Shown: positions 11,300 to 24,064, counted from the first letter of the stretch. The stretch is DNA of 64,000 bases from Aldrovandia affinis (GCA_029706075.1 JAINUG010000002.1:334001-398000), one strand, 5' to 3'. Program-made: numbers and translations. The notes: generated from the sequence alone by a model not told the origin.

Positions 11300-12430
11300 T
11301 AAAGGTGCTGTGCCCTCCAGAATTGTTCACACCCTTGATAAGGATGAGCAAAGAGGGCTGTGTAAAGTAAACAATACAGGTAATGAGCTATACTGTATGC
11401 TCAGAAATGGGAAAATTAAATATTTTTTTACTAATACAATTTCTCAGAGAAAAATATTTTTTAGAGTAATATTATTTTTTCCCCCCAATAGATGTCACAA
11501 TTATTCACGCCCATTTAAAATAAAATACAACAAAAATAAGTCTGCCTTAACACGATACCTTTTTAAGTTAATCTCAATCTTAGGGAACTGAATTGTGGCC
11601 TCCCATGGCTTTCTGTTTCAGTGAGGAATACAAATGAGGTAACACTTATGTAAAATATATTGGTCACCCATCACCGTGAAGAAAGGCAGGGAACAAGACA
11701 AAGGGTTGTTGAACTTCACAAGTCAGGAGATTGTTACAAACAAATAAATTAAAAAACTATAATAATAATGTAATAATTAAGAAGTGGAAAGTGGTAAACC
11801 TGCCTTGTAGATGATGCAAGTGCATCTTGCGCCCACGCACAGTGAGGCAGATGGTTTGGGAGAAAAATCCAAGTGTCACAGTTTGAGATCTCCAAAATTG
11901 GTTGCATCATGGGGACATAGTCTCCAAATCTACCATCTGATGCCTCCATGCCAATAGGCTTTTTGGAAGGGTTTCCAGAAAATAGCCTGTATTGAGGTCA
12001 ATCAACAAAAATAAGCATAGGGAGTTTGCTAAATGGCATTGAACCCCTGATTGTAACTGGTCTCATCTACTGGTGCTGGGACTCTTGTTAAGGTCAATTG
12101 AGTCATGAACTCCAAGTACCAAGACATTTTGCCTGAAAACTTTGTTCCCTCTGCCAGGGAAACTGAAACTTGGCCCCAAATGGATCTTTCAGTAAGACGG
12201 TGATCCCAAGCATATTTCAAAATCAACCAATGAATGGTTAATTGGCCAGAAAAGTACTGTTTTGAGATGGCCATCTCAGTCTCCAGACTTGAACCCGATC
12301 TAAAATTTGTGGCTTAAATTGAAGAGGAACCTACACAACAGATGGTCAAAGATCTCCCCCAATATGTTCAACATTACGCCTATAGTAGGTTTGAATAATT
12401 GTGACACATTTTTTGGGGTGAAGGAACATT
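11300..12430 (+). mobile_element. Tc1-like DNA transposon remnant with both ends visible
   Basis: The left end, around CCCTCCAGAATTGTTCACACC (11322-11342), resembles Tc1 inverted repeats. The right end around 12380-12420 reads, on the minus strand, CCAAAAAATGTGTCACAATT and is a partial inverted match. Between them the broken transposase frame at about 12190-12350 keeps DDPKH-like and then [11 protein letters not shown] with a following NLW-LK, the third catalytic block of Tc1 elements. Stops and frameshifts (for example, a stop replaces the Glu after NPI) show that it is dead. The first half of the transposase is only faintly visible. Confidence 0.75.
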
Positions 12431-12507
12431 ATAAGCATAAATATTACACCCAAACAAGCAAAAACATGCACACCCACACACGCACGCAAGACAATACTAT
12501 CCGATCT

Positions 12508-12600
12508 TTCTCTCTCTCTCTCGCTCCCTTTCACTATCTGTGTGTCTCTCTCTCTCTCTTGCTCCCTTTCTCTGTCCATCTGTCTGTCTGTTTGTCTCTT
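12508..12600 (+). repeat. CT-rich simple repeat
   Basis: CTCTCTCT runs with CTGTCTGTCTG near the end. Serine- and leucine-rich frames across it are translation artefacts. Confidence 0.85.
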
Positions 12601-14740
12601 TGAACATTCTTTACTCACAGCCAAGCTTTTGTGTATGTAGTTTGTGGCCCTACGAGTGAATTATGCAGACCGAAAAAATGTAATATTTACTGTTCCAAGC
12701 TGTGTTGTTATAGCTTGCCGGCCTCTCCTGGAAGACTGACATGTTCTGCATTTTTAAAACCCACAAGCTTTTTAGAGCCGGGACTTAGAACAGAAGTTAT
12801 TGGGGAAAACAAAGTGTAATTTATGGATCCTTTCAGCCAGAGAGCCCCATTCCCTGTAAGGCAGAGACTGGACCCACCTGAGTGCATTTCCTAAAAGCCC
12901 CGACGCCCTCCTCAGAACAACAGTCTGCTCTTCACTGGGGAAATCAGGCGGCTCAAAGACTTCAGAGTGGCAGACTTCAAGCAGAATTTTAAAGAAAGGC
13001 ATTCTGTCTGGAGGAGGGGGGGCTAGGGGAGGGGGAAGGAGAAGGACGTAACGCATCCAGCAGTCATACGGGGGTCGGAGAGGCCCCCTGAGGACCTTCT
13101 ACATCAGTCACAGCCACTGATCTAAAAGAATCAGTGGTCACAACCCCACAATGCAGTATTGTGATGTCACTTCCTCCCACCTACGCAAGCTTCTAATAAG
13201 CTTTGCTTCAGAGCTCTGTCAGATGATTTCCCTTGTATTAGTCAGTCTCCCTAGAGCTTGTGGATCCTATTATTGCCGAGGGGCAGTATGGGGCATTCAA
13301 AGTGTTCCTCCAATCCAGTACTACTGGACACAAAGTATTGTCAGCAGTGTGATTCACCACTTGCGCACGTGTTCAGCAGTGATGGGTGTGATATTGCTTG
13401 TGTGACGGAACAAAACCCCAGCAGTAATAATAATATAAGATCGTTCACTATAGATAGATACTCTATTTAAAATGCAAGTGTGGCGACAACTACTTGTTGT
13501 ACAGTTTAACTACTTGGTTAAAATCAAAATCTTACGATATTTATGTTAATGTAATGTGCAAAGCATTTCTCCTCTTGACAATACCTGTCTCTGAAGCTCA
13601 GTAAAGCATGCTTACTCTTTGGCCTAACTTTTTTAAATTTAATATTTAATAAGAAATGAGCTGAGCAGCTGCCTTGAGCCTATCTGCTTTGAGCCCTGTG
13701 GGTTAAGTACAGGTAGCTAAATAAAGATTGCTAGATTCAGTAGATGGATAGATAGAGAATGTTTTTATTCTCAACATTGACTTTATTGAGTAGGCCCTCT
13801 TCCAGATGTTGCCTTCATTATCAGATATATCATATTTGATTCACAACCAAGATTTTTTTCATATGTTTCTGCCCATTTGACCTTTCTTTTCACACCAGTT
13901 CATCCCAGATGCACACATGCCATGCTGTCCTCGTCCAGTAACCTCCTTATTTATAAATTATAAAATATTTCATGTTTCATGGTCTTAACACAGTGCACCA
14001 AACAGTTCAAAAAGAATTCCACATTTCAATATTTCATACAGTAGTATTACTGTGTAGTGTTACTCCAGGCCCTCACCACGGCATCCATAATTCCCCCTCT
14101 GACAGTGAATGCTCAACCCCCCCAATGCCCTGCACAAGTTCAAACACCTCCAGTTGATGTGTTAGCTTGTTCTACATAAAATCTTGCTAAATTATCACAG
14201 TAACTAAAACTTTAAACATTGTGAAAACACAATTGCCAAAGCTGGAATATTTAGATGCATATATTGATAGGATATGTAGGAAGGTGGGTAAATAGCAAAG
14301 ATATTCCTTTCCGCGGTCTGTACAAGCCACGACCAACACAGATTAACTTTAACACATAATTTCAGCCAGTACACCTACATTGCAATCATTTTATTTGCGA
14401 AACATGACCATGCTGTACCCTTGAACCTCGCTCACAGCAGGGTGAGACCCTTCACTTTTACTCACCGTCTTAGATAGGGCAGGAAAATGGCCTACGGACT
14501 GTACTGGCCCTGTGGCAAAAATGCAACGAAAAAAATTATACTTTATATCCATGTTCGTGTTTATGTTCATTAAATGTGAATAAATGCCCTACTCTGAACC
14601 TCACGTATATTTTGTTGGTTAAAAAAGGAAAGGAGTTATTTGATTAGGAATGCCGCTATTAGTTCAGTTTTAAAATGACCCCCCTCTGTTTTTTATTTTA
14701 AGCCCGTGTTCTGCTTGTGCATATCCCCTGTGCTATATGG

Positions 14741-16309
14741 GCTACACTCAGTGGCGGCGCCGGGGGGCTTGCCGGGGCTGTAGCCCCGTCAGCAATTTGC
14801 ATAGCACCGGCACGGCCCCCCCAAGCATTTTCTTACAATTTTACATTTTCATTAAACGCTTTATATCAAAATAACTACCAGCTGAAGTGTACTTCAGTAC
14901 ACTGGTATGCATTGTCTATCTGGTGGATTTGCACTACCTCCAGTATGATCGCTGCTGGGTTGTTTTGCTATTTTTAATTTTTTTTACATTATTGTATTTA
15001 GCATCTGGTATTCAATATACTATGATGTTCTGTATGTCTGTATAGCTGCTAGGTTCTTACTCTGGTTTTTAAATATATTTATTATTCAGTATGCTGTGAT
15101 GTCCTGTATGTCTTGTGTGTTCTTTCACTCCTGTACCATTGCTGCTGTGACAGACCAAATTTCCCGGGATTAATAAAGGCTATTCTATTCTATTCTATTC
15201 TAGCCAACAATTATTTTATAATTCCGTAGTAGAGGCCTTGTGTGTGTGTGTGTGGGGGGCTTGCGGGACGAGAGTACCTATAACTAGCGAGAGTACCTAT
15301 AACTAGCCTACGTATGTTACGTTGCCATCTCGAACATTAAACTTAATTGAACTTTTGCACGTTTTGAACTATTGGCAAGTTCGACAAAACTGTTGCGCAA
15401 AAAATATCAGACAATCCCAGAAATGCAAAGTATACTCACCATGATATACAGAACGAGTTAATTTAAATTATGGCAAGTATGGTTAGGGAGCAAATAAGTA
15501 GTGAAGTAGAGGAAGCTGGACTGTTTGCATTGATAGTCGACGAAAGTAAGGACATCAGGAAAAAATAACAGGTGTCTGTGGTGGCACGCTATTTGCACAA
15601 TGATGTTGCACTGGAATAATTCCTACATTTCACTCCAGCCAATGGATTACACGCTTTTAAAAACAATCAAACTGACACTAATAAATGCAACATTGACCAC
15701 AATACGTGCGTTGCTCAATGCTATGACGGCGCAGCCGTTATGTCAGGCTGTCATAACAGTGTAGCAGATAAATTCTGAAAAGATGTCCCACAGGCACTGT
15801 ATATCCATTGCCACGCTCATTGTCCAAATCTTGTTTTGGTGGACTGCGTTAAAAACCGGCGGCAGAGTTCTTTGAATCAGTGCAGGTGCTGTACAAATTA
15901 TTTTCGGGCTCCGTCCCTCATGATCTTTTCCTAAAAAACTAAAATGAAATCAAGCCAACACAAGCTCCCGTTGATTTTGCAATGAGTGAGATGGTCTAAG
16001 CAGTGTTTATCTATCATGTTGGGGCAATGTTTTCCTGGCTATTGGTATTGAGGGTCTGGGTCATTGTATTAATTTTTGAGTGTGTGAGATAAGCTAAAAT
16101 CAATGCATAGCATGCTTGTTGTAGTAGCCGTGCTGTAATATCTGACTAGATGGTTTAAACATTATGCATAGTAATGTAGCCTTCATAGCCGTGGTCTACG
16201 CGCCCGTGACCTGCACGGGTGTCTACATTTCATGAGCACCCCTTACAACCATAAAGCACCCTCTTAGCACCCCCAACCAAAATTTTCTGGTGCCGCCTCT
16301 GGCTACATT
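14741..16309 (+). mobile_element. hAT-superfamily DNA transposon fossil with 8-bp target duplication
   Basis: The ends are CAGTGGCGGCGCC (from 14749) and, reading inward from 16301 on the minus strand, CAGAGGCGGCACC. The flanking 8-mers GCTACACT (14741-14748) and GCTACATT (16302-16309) differ at one base, the target-duplication size of hAT elements. Inside, broken frames at about 15480-15930 read VDESKDIRKK, CVAQCYDGAAVMSG and YIHCHAHCPNLVLVDCV. This is the pattern of hAT transposases of the ZMYM/DUF4371-type group. Several in-frame stops and a frameshift make it inactive. A LINE-like tail with a pentanucleotide repeat sits inside it at about 14990-15202. Confidence 0.85.
14990..15202 (+). 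repeat. LINE-like 3' tail with (TTCTA)n, nested in the hAT fossil
   Basis: The text ACCATTGCTGCTGTGACAG followed by AAATTTCCCGGGATTAATAA and then (TATTC)n matches the style of teleost non-LTR retrotransposon 3' ends. These commonly end GGGATTAATAAAG plus a short tandem repeat. A phrase containing TATGATGTTCTGTATGTCT / TGTGATGTCCTGTATGTCT appears twice within the fragment. The 5' boundary is not clear. Confidence 0.5.
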
Positions 16310-17919
16310 TATACTTAAAATGTGTTTGGCAAATGGCAGGAAACTCAGGCACCTATGTCTGCCTGTGCCTAGGAGAGTTGGACCTACACCGATGTCCAGA
16401 GAGCAGTTTGACAGAAGTCATTTACTGGGTTGTCCAGGTGAAAAGCTGTTTTCGCCACTTTTGGTATCAAGGTCAAAATGGTTAGGTGTAGGTAGTGTGA
16501 CTATTCTGGGTGCCGCATATTTCACATGGTACGGCAGTTCTTCCTCATGTTTCTGTCACCAGACCCTGGTCTCAAAATGGCCCTGCCTGCCCGCCGCAGC
16601 CCCGCCCTACACGGTCTATGTTTAGCGCCACAGGATCAATCAGGAAGTTGGACATCCTCCGCTTTGTCTCTGTCTATGGTCGCTGACAACCCCAGTGCAC
16701 GAATCGCATTACCTCTGCTTCAGGATCGCCTTTCTCTACCATAGATTTTCCCTCACTACGGACCTCATTACGGCCTGCCCTATGCCCCCCCCTGCCCCCA
16801 TTGTGTCTCTCTCACACTCACTGGGTAATTATGTAGATATAAGAGTGTAGAGGTGAGAGTGTAGAGGTGTTTGTCTATGTGTGATTACTGTGACGGCCCT
16901 GCCCTGTGATAATGTGTGGAACTCATTAAGCCTTCGTGAGGAAATCATGTTGATAAATAAAGTACAAGATTCCCACTCACTTTTTCCTCATTTTTGTAAG
17001 GTGTGCTTGGTTTGCAATAGGTGAATCCTCTGTCATTTTTTGAGGAATTTTCACTATGAATTGATGGTATAGGATTAAGTAAATGGAAATATACAGTATA
17101 CCAGTAGATCAGGATACAAATCCAACAGGAATGGAATTCCTTAAAAAAATTAAAAAAATAGGATTATGTCAGGACAAAATTTGCCACATTATACAGTCAA
17201 TCAGTAGCCAGACACATCAGATGTTTCCCTGTACCCTAGACTTTTATCAGACCCTGATTTACACTGGCATGGAGCCACTGTAACAACCTTTTATATATAG
17301 TTTTGTTGTCTTGACTTCATTATGTTTCAGTGGACAGATGTGCAGCACCATGATCCCCATTACCTGAGTTTCAGGCTGAAAATGTGCATATTTGTGCCCA
17401 AGAGTGATGTAGAAGTGGTCTTAGTGGAGCGTTATTGAGTGCTACAACCTTATTCTACTGTAGAAGTGCAGCACAAAATCAGCTTCCCAAGCTTGCCTGT
17501 GTGATCTGAGACCAGGATCAAACTGTTGGCTGCCAGGTAATGCAATGTTCCTGTGGAGTTTTAACAATACCGTAGGAGCGGAGCTTGAGAAATATCTTTG
17601 CTAGAAATATGTGGGATGGGGAAGAGGAGGAGGAAAGGTTTTAGGAGGAGGAGGAGAGGGCCCGAGGTGCAGAGGGGCCCTAAACCGCAGGAGATGTTTG
17701 TGTTTGCCCTGTGTAGACGTCTCTCAGGTGCACGCTCATGAGCACCCTGAGGCCTGCTGTTTCGTACCAGTTTACCTTCTGCATCACAGCCAACCCCTCA
17801 GATCCACCCTGGCTCTATACATTAGCTTTATAGATGCATTATAGCACATTAACCATTATAAAACACCCGCTGGAATGTATGGAAGAGACTGTAAATGTAA
17901 ATATATATACAGTTTGTGA

Positions 17920-17945
17920 GTGCGTGCGTGCGTGCGTGCGTGTGT
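17920..17945 (+). repeat. (GTGC)n microsatellite
   Basis: Short tetranucleotide GTGC/GCGT repeat. Confidence 0.85.
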
Positions 17946-19957
17946 AAGTGAGGTTGTAGCACTCTGTAATGTTCCAATAAGAACACTTCTGCATCACTTT
18001 TGCATTATTTTATTTGGGGGAATGTTCTGGAATAGCAATCAGCTCGTTCTCTCGTTCTTATGGGTGGCGCTGAACCACTCAACAATCTGAACATGTCAGT
18101 GCACTAAGAGAGAGTGGTACTGACAACACATACAAAGGCTCTAAGATGTGCTCTCTCTCTCTCTCTGTCTCTTTCAGTTGTTTATATTTGTAATAAATAT
18201 TCATGTTGTTTTTAAATGTATATTAATTTAGGAGCAGTTTAAGTTCCCCATGTGCCCAACAGTGCATCGTGCATTGACAATGTAGTGCAGCCTAGTTTAT
18301 CTCCCAGTGTGTGCAGGGCCTCTCGGCTCCCGGTTAAAATCACAGGATGTGTGGCCTACATAATATGCTTACCTGTCTGGCTGGAAACACTCAACCTGTG
18401 GGAAACACATCTTCTAATGTTTTGTTTTGTTTTATTTCCTCAAGGAGAGAAGTAGGCCGCAACCACTGAATGAAAAAATATGCCACAACACTGTACTGGG
18501 AATATACGATTATCACACTGAAGCCAAGATTATAGTTTTCACTCTGTGTGTGATATATTAAGATGAGACCCTACCAACACTAATGGGAAAATCTTTATTG
18601 GCCAATGAAAAACTGGATCCTGAACTGGATGCGGTTGGGCCTGCTGTTACCACTAAAAGCATCTGTTTATTCCTCCATTGGGGCGGGAAAGGAATGCACC
18701 AGCAAGCTGGCAGTTCTGAAGCATTCACTTTAAGTCCTGATGTATTTGTGTTCACCACTCATCTTGACACGTTCCCTTTACGTTCTGATGTATTCCCTAT
18801 CCATTATGTCTAGGGCCATGCAAAATTATCTCGTTAACCTGCAGCTCCATCCTCCCATGGCAAGAGGTTGATGGGCAACATTCCGAAGCTACTTGTTAAG
18901 CAATCGACATATTACGATCTCAAATAATCATTCAATGATCACAAAAGTCTGTGTTGCAGTGCAGTAGGCTCTTGTGCAGGTGGAGCGATGCACACCCATG
19001 ATAAAATACGCCAAGCAAAGAGCAGCAGCTGGGCAATTTAGTTTACTTGAATTCTGGAACGGTTCTAGAAAAGGCCAGTTACTTCTCAGTCTGACGCAAA
19101 TGTCAAAATGTATGAGTTGTCAACAATTCTGTGGGCGCAGAGAGGAGTGTTTCTTCTTGTCGGACAAGTGCTGCCACGACAGTTCGTGGCTGAAGAAACG
19201 GCAACTAACCTGACAATGATTCAATTTAACTGTAAACCGTACAGTATTGTGTCCCCCTGGATTTTAAGCCTCTTCATGACCTCCTGCATTAGATTTTTTT
19301 AATCTAAGCTATGCAATTAAGACTCCTTTTGTTCTTTATATTTTATTTTCCCCTTAGGCTATGCAAAAACTTTTAATTTTGCTTTCAATTGTTTTTATAA
19401 GTTGTTAAGCGCAGTTTTAAAACATCAGCCCACTCATTTCCACCTTTTAGCTTATTCAATGCTTCGGAACGGGCATGATATATCCTGCAGAGTGGTCAAC
19501 AGGCATATTTTTACATTTGAAGGCAGTACTTTAGCAAACCAATTAGCATGCCTAAGTATCATACTCGCCAACCCTCCCGTTTTCCCCGGAGAGTCCCATT
19601 TTTCATGCCCATCACCTGGATGTCTCCCAGGCACTAATTTCTCTGTTTTTATCTAGTCACAACAGCAAGGGCATTAAGTGAGCGTGCCATTTTTCTCTCG
19701 CTGTTTAAAAACAGCGGGGAGGCCACAAAACCCACGCAAGTGAAAATGAAGAAATCAGCAACATTTGAGTAATAGCCACTAATATCTAGCTACACAGAAA
19801 ACCTTTCAGCAGCCCAAAATACAAAGCCATGCCACCCGTAGTGAACTACTAGCGTAGTATCATGCCCCTGCATGAGGCTTGTTAAATATGATAGCTTGCT
19901 TCTGTACGTTTTCTACTTTCTATACTATGCTGTTTGATAACTACAAATAGATGTTTG

Positions 19958-20125
19958 GTTCTTTGTGGCTCAGTAGGTAGAGCGTGGCGTTGGCAATGCT
20001 TAGGTTGTGGGTTCAATTCCCACTGGGACCACATATACTGAAAAAACAAATGCATGCATTCACTACTGTAAGTCGCTTTGGATAAAACCGTCTGCTAAAT
20101 GGCATATATTATTATATTATAGATG
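19958..20125 (+). repeat. tRNA-derived SINE (family B)
   Basis: The head is TGTGGCTCAGTAGGTAGAGC with a box B GGTTGTGGGTTCAATTCCCA. After a short body with TGCATTCACTACTG the tail is GTAAGTCGCTTTGGATAAAA, then CGTCTGCTAAATGGCATA, then an AT run. The tail is the same LINE-derived stem-loop used by family A, but the body is much shorter. A second copy is at 23553-23706. Confidence 0.8.
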
Positions 20126-20929
20126 TGTGTATTTACTACTATGTGTACTGGCTGTACAGTGCAACATCTTAAATAAGTTGGGAATCATTCACAAAACAAA
20201 AAAATTAGTTTGAACATTGCTTGGATTCAATAGTATGCAATTTAGCCCAAAAAATGTCACATGTCCCCAATTATTACATGTTCGTTGTTCCTTCACACTA
20301 TTAGAATTACAAGAATTAACTCCCGAAATGAAATATTTAGTTCTGAAACTAAATCAACCATAAGTCAAAATGACTTCAATGCCTTGTCTTTGGACATAAA
20401 AACGCATCTGCACTATGCTTCAGTGTTTCAATTCATAAACCTGCAAAACCAAGCCACAGAGCTGTGGTGATGTCATTTTCTCTGCTGGCAATGGCTATGA
20501 AAAGGCACCGGCTGTTTGACGTTCAATAACAGTACATTTCTCCATTACGCACAGTCCAAATGTGCGTAATGTTTATGGGATATTTCTTCGACGGGTAATC
20601 CCCTGACGCTTCAAACGGCCTTTCGTGACGTATGTCCCTAAGTTTATGGATCGCCGGTGACAGGAGGCGAGGTGGGTGATTGCGCTGTGAATTAGCCACT
20701 AATAGCGTTGAAGCTCTATGGCTGAGCACCATTAAAGAACGTTGCTGTAGAAGACCCAGAAATGGGATGGATGTAACTGATACCAGCGTTGGCACTGCTT
20801 AATTCACATGAGTAAAACTTAACGTACTGGAATAACTGGGGCGAGATCAGATAGCAGTTGGCTTTTATTGACATTAAACATCCAGCGTGCTGTGATTTTC
20901 TTTCCGGGAATGTTTTTATTTTTCCCCTT

Positions 20930-21250
20930 GTTAGTAAATAACGTCAGAACGAGTTCTGCGCCTGACGCTTGCAACGTGTGCGCGTCCGTGCTTTGGTGTT
21001 TCCGCACTGTAGCGGCTGATTAAACTCCCATTTGATTCCGCGTGATGGATGTTGTTCCGCGGGTTTAAGATCCGCAGGCGGCGCGGGAGGCGTGCGCGAG
21101 CTGGGTCGGGGCCTTTATCGTGTCGCTGCAGCGTCGGCAGCCTCGTTGCGAGCGCGTTACCGGTCCAACCTGGTGGAGTTCAGCCCCCGAGTCGCTGGGG
21201 CGGAACGGACCCCTCCTTCGGCAGACAGCCATTACTTTAATTAGCCGTGC
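20930..21250. promoter_or_regulatory. CpG-rich segment inside the last atrnl1 intron
   Basis: This is the most CpG-dense part of the left half, with GGCGGCGCGGGAGGCGTGCG, GCGAGCGCGTTACCGG and GGGGCGGAACGG. It sits in an intron otherwise poor in CpG. Just downstream are homeodomain-type sites (TTACTTTAATTAGC, CTAATTTGATTATTTAACAT). It could be an intragenic promoter or enhancer. Short open frames across it on both strands have no recognisable family and are more likely GC-driven. Confidence 0.4.
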
Positions 21251-22204
21251 TGTTTTCCCCAGTGCAACACAGTTAATCATCCCGCCAGCTCACCTGACAG
21301 AGAAGCTCATTAAAAAATGAGTTTAATGTTCTGTTAACGAAGACCCTGCGTTACTTCAGGACTCTCCCACGCGCTAATTTGATTATTTAACATCATCATT
21401 AATTGTGCCACAGACGGACAGATGTGTTCATCCACAACACTGCTTTCTGTTTACAAATATATTAGTTTTGTTTACCGATAGAAGAGCTTTTTTGTAGAGT
21501 AGTACGGAATACTTTACCTTGAAATATTTCTGTGTTAATCCAGTTTATTTTCAACATGTTATAAATGTATACAATTTAGTGTGAAAAACTGTTGATCTTG
21601 TCACACTTGCAAGCACAAACCACGCACACCAATTATGCCCAGCCCCCTGCCCGATGACAAATGCTGAAAGTTGAGAACATCACACTGAATTTCACAGTGT
21701 TTGCATCCTGCTGGCACAATAAATTAAATTCCTTCAGACAGGCAGTTGGGCAGTAGTGTTCCTTTGGTTAATTGTATTGCTTTGGTAACGAGGAGGAGCG
21801 GTGAGCCAGGAGAACACAGGAAGTGGATTTCAGATGATTTGTGAGACAGCTCAGGGAGCGATCCACTGGAGTGGCCCGCTTTATACAGAACTCAGCTGAC
21901 TGGCACGCCTCAGTGCCGCGGTGCTTTGCTACTTTCTCGGTGCCAATGTCCATTGTGCCAACAGACCACAGCTGGAAAGAAACCACATAAAAGTAAATGT
22001 TTGATGAATATGTTTGCGACGTGCATTTTTTGCTTGTGTGCTTTTGCTGTAGATCATAAATGATCAGTGATTATAAGGACATGATTCTGGATTGATCATC
22101 CGGGGTGTTGCACGATGCATTTGTTGATACGTGTTGTGGTATGAAATGAAAAGCAACACAGCAGTGTTCTGTACTTTGTCAGTAGTACTTGCAGGCGCAC
22201 AGAA

Positions 22205-22432
22205 ATTTTACATTTTAGGCATTTTAGGCATTTTAGCAGACGCTCTTATCCAGAGCGACTTACAGTTCACATTTATTTACATACAATCCATTTATACAGC
22301 TGGATATTTTACTGAAGCAATTCAGGTTAAGTACCTTGCTCAACGGTACAATGGCAGTGTCCCCACCTGGGAATCGAACCTGCAACCTTTGAGTTACAAG
22401 TCCAGTTCCCTAACCATTACGCTACACTGGCT
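22205..22432 (-). repeat. tRNA-derived SINE with UnaL2-like tail (family A)
   Basis: A minus-strand copy with the complete stem-loop tail and the tRNA-like head at the high-coordinate end. The tail repeat here is (TAAAATGCC)n-like rather than TGTAA, seen as repeated TTTTAGGCA on the + strand. Confidence 0.85.
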
Positions 22433-22987
22433 GAAATGAAGCCCACCTGTAAGCCTTTATGGCGGTGTGTGCGGGGGATTGTCCTATCACAAGAAACAGT
22501 TGCTGCCTCAGATTGGCGGTTTACTCGGCGGGCCATGAGGTCATTGTTCCTGCCCGCCTCCCTGTGTGTGTGCCGGGATTACGGCTTTTACCGCCTCTTG
22601 CTCTGGACTGGAGAGCAAGAGGAAGAACCACTCCAGTCCCCGGCACCGCTCCAGGCTCACGGCCTCCGTGGGGCACGCCCCTCGAATCTGCCTTTAATCC
22701 TGTATGAAACGTTCTGACACTTTGCGTCCACATTGTGTACAGACAATGAGCTTTTTGGTTATTTGGAACCGTGCACAAAAAATGGATTTACTTGTAGTCA
22801 CTACCCTAAAATGCAGGATTAGGTCTGTTGTGCTGAGAGTCGGAAAGGTGTGACTGTGATGGTGTTTGCAAATATGTTTTCTGCTTTTTGATTAATTAAG
22901 CGGTAGGATTTTTCTCCATTTTATTTAAAATTCTGAACTTAAGAACCTGCCTGGTCGTGAGGAAATCTGCATACGTGCACGCATAAA

Positions 22988-23022
22988 CACAAACGATTAA
23001 TACACACACACACACACACACG
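22988..23022 (+). repeat. (CA)n microsatellite
   Basis: ACACAC run with a short interruption. Confidence 0.85.
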
Positions 23023-23059
23023 TGCACTCTCTTAAAGTAATGCTCACACACACTCATAA

Positions 23060-23500
23060 ACATACACTAACAAAATGAACATCAAAGAAATGTTCAAGAA
23101 AATTATATTGAAAATTGAATCTTGGATTCCTCAAAATAGCCACCCTTTGCCGTGATAACAGCCTCACAAACACGGGCCATTCGGTTAATAAGTTTCAGCA
23201 GGAAATCACCCGATATGTCTTCCCAGCTCTCCTGCAGCAATTCCCAGAGAAACTTGTGGGTTGCTTTGCTTTGACTCTTCTGTCCAGTTTGTCGCATACA
23301 ATTTCTATGGGATTGAGGTCTGGACACTGGGCAGGCCAGGTCATCAGTTTGAGTTGTCCTTCACGTTCCTCCTTCGCCAGGTAGTTCTTGCACAACTTCA
23401 AGGTGTGTTTCGGGTCGTTATCTTGCTGAAGAATGAAGGAGTGCCCGATTATCCATCGTCCAGATGGAAGGTGTACTCAAACTTTTGACCGGTAGTGTAA
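23060..23500 (-). mobile_element. internally deleted Tc1-like transposon
   Basis: On the minus strand the frame near 23370-23110 reads MTWPAQCPDLNPIEIVCDKL, then a KQPTSFSGN segment, and across a frameshift MARVCEAVITAKGGYFEES. This is the C-terminal quarter of a Tc1-family transposase. The end at 23474-23499 is TACACTACCGGTCAAAAGTT on the minus strand, typical of a Tc1 terminal repeat. It lies only about 100 bp from the catalytic block, so most of the gene has been deleted. The other end near 23060-23110 is worn. Confidence 0.8.
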
Positions 23501-23552
23501 ATTCTCACTCACACACACGTGCACTCTCACACACAATCTCGTGCTTGCACGT

Positions 23553-23706
23553 GGTTCTGTGTGGCTCAGTAGGTAGCGCATGGCGTTGACAACGCTTAGG
23601 TTGTGGGTTCAATCCCCACTGGAGCCACATATACTGAAAAATGTATGCATTCACTACTGTAAGACGCTTTGGGTAAAAGCGTCTGCTAAATGGCATATAT
23701 TATATT
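23553..23706 (+). repeat. tRNA-derived SINE (family B)
   Basis: Second copy of the short SINE at 19958. It has the same head with GTGGCTCAGTAGGTAGCGCA, the same CCACATATACTG body and the same GCGTCTGCTAAATGGCATA tail followed by an AT run. Small differences (for example AAGACGCTTTGGG in place of AAGTCGCTTTGG) show independent decay. Confidence 0.8.
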
Positions 23707-23939
23707 ACACATGCTCGCTCACATAATCTTTGATGTATGTTTAGACAGAAAGAAGAGGAGATGTCTTGTTTTCAGAGTGGCTGTTTTGTTTTCTATCCTG
23801 GATGCCCCCCTCTACCCCCACACCCCCTATCCCCCTCTCTATAGAGGAGAGGCCAGGTGTCTCAGTACTGTTCTCTGGGCTCACTGTCTTGGCCTCTGAA
23901 GTTCACCCCACCTGTGTGTGTTTCTCCTCTTCTTCACAG

Positions 23940-24064
23940 GCATGGCCATTGGCAGTGCCCTCATCGATACCTCGCCGCAGAAACCGTTTGACTTCAAAGA
24001 GAGGAGCCTGGGGCTGAAGAACCGCAAACAGCAGCCTGTGCCACACCAGGGAACTTGCGTTTGA
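23940..24064 (+). CDS. atrnl1: attractin-like protein 1, last coding exon and stop
   Basis: After TCTTCTTCACAG the exon completes a glycine codon and reads MAIGSALIDTSPQK, then FKERSLGLKNRKQQPVPHQG, ending TCV and TGA at 24062-24064. Attractin-family C termini, as I recall them, share the (L)A-SALIDIS motif, the VRNRKQQ basic motif and a final GTC(I/V). The segment is therefore the cytoplasmic C-terminal end of the protein. Length (40 residues plus stop) and phase (two bases completing the split Gly) fit the preceding exon exactly. No frameshift or stop is seen. The final valine and the adjacent gfra1 gene favour atrnl1 over atrn. Confidence 0.92.

Larger units (their letters stand above)
5422..23939 (+). 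other. atrnl1: last intron of atrnl1
   Basis: The intron is 18.5 kb, from GTAAGG at 5422 to TCTTCTTCACAG ending at 23939. The flanking exons join in frame across a split glycine codon (G/GC). I found no further coding exon inside it. Recognisable content is GA- and CT-rich microsatellites, SINEs, two Tc1-like remnants, one hAT fossil and a CpG-rich segment, each listed separately. The stretches near 5450-6750, 7000-8250, 10080-11280, 12640-14740, 16310-19950 and 20130-20930 hold only unassigned sequence. Confidence 0.85.
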
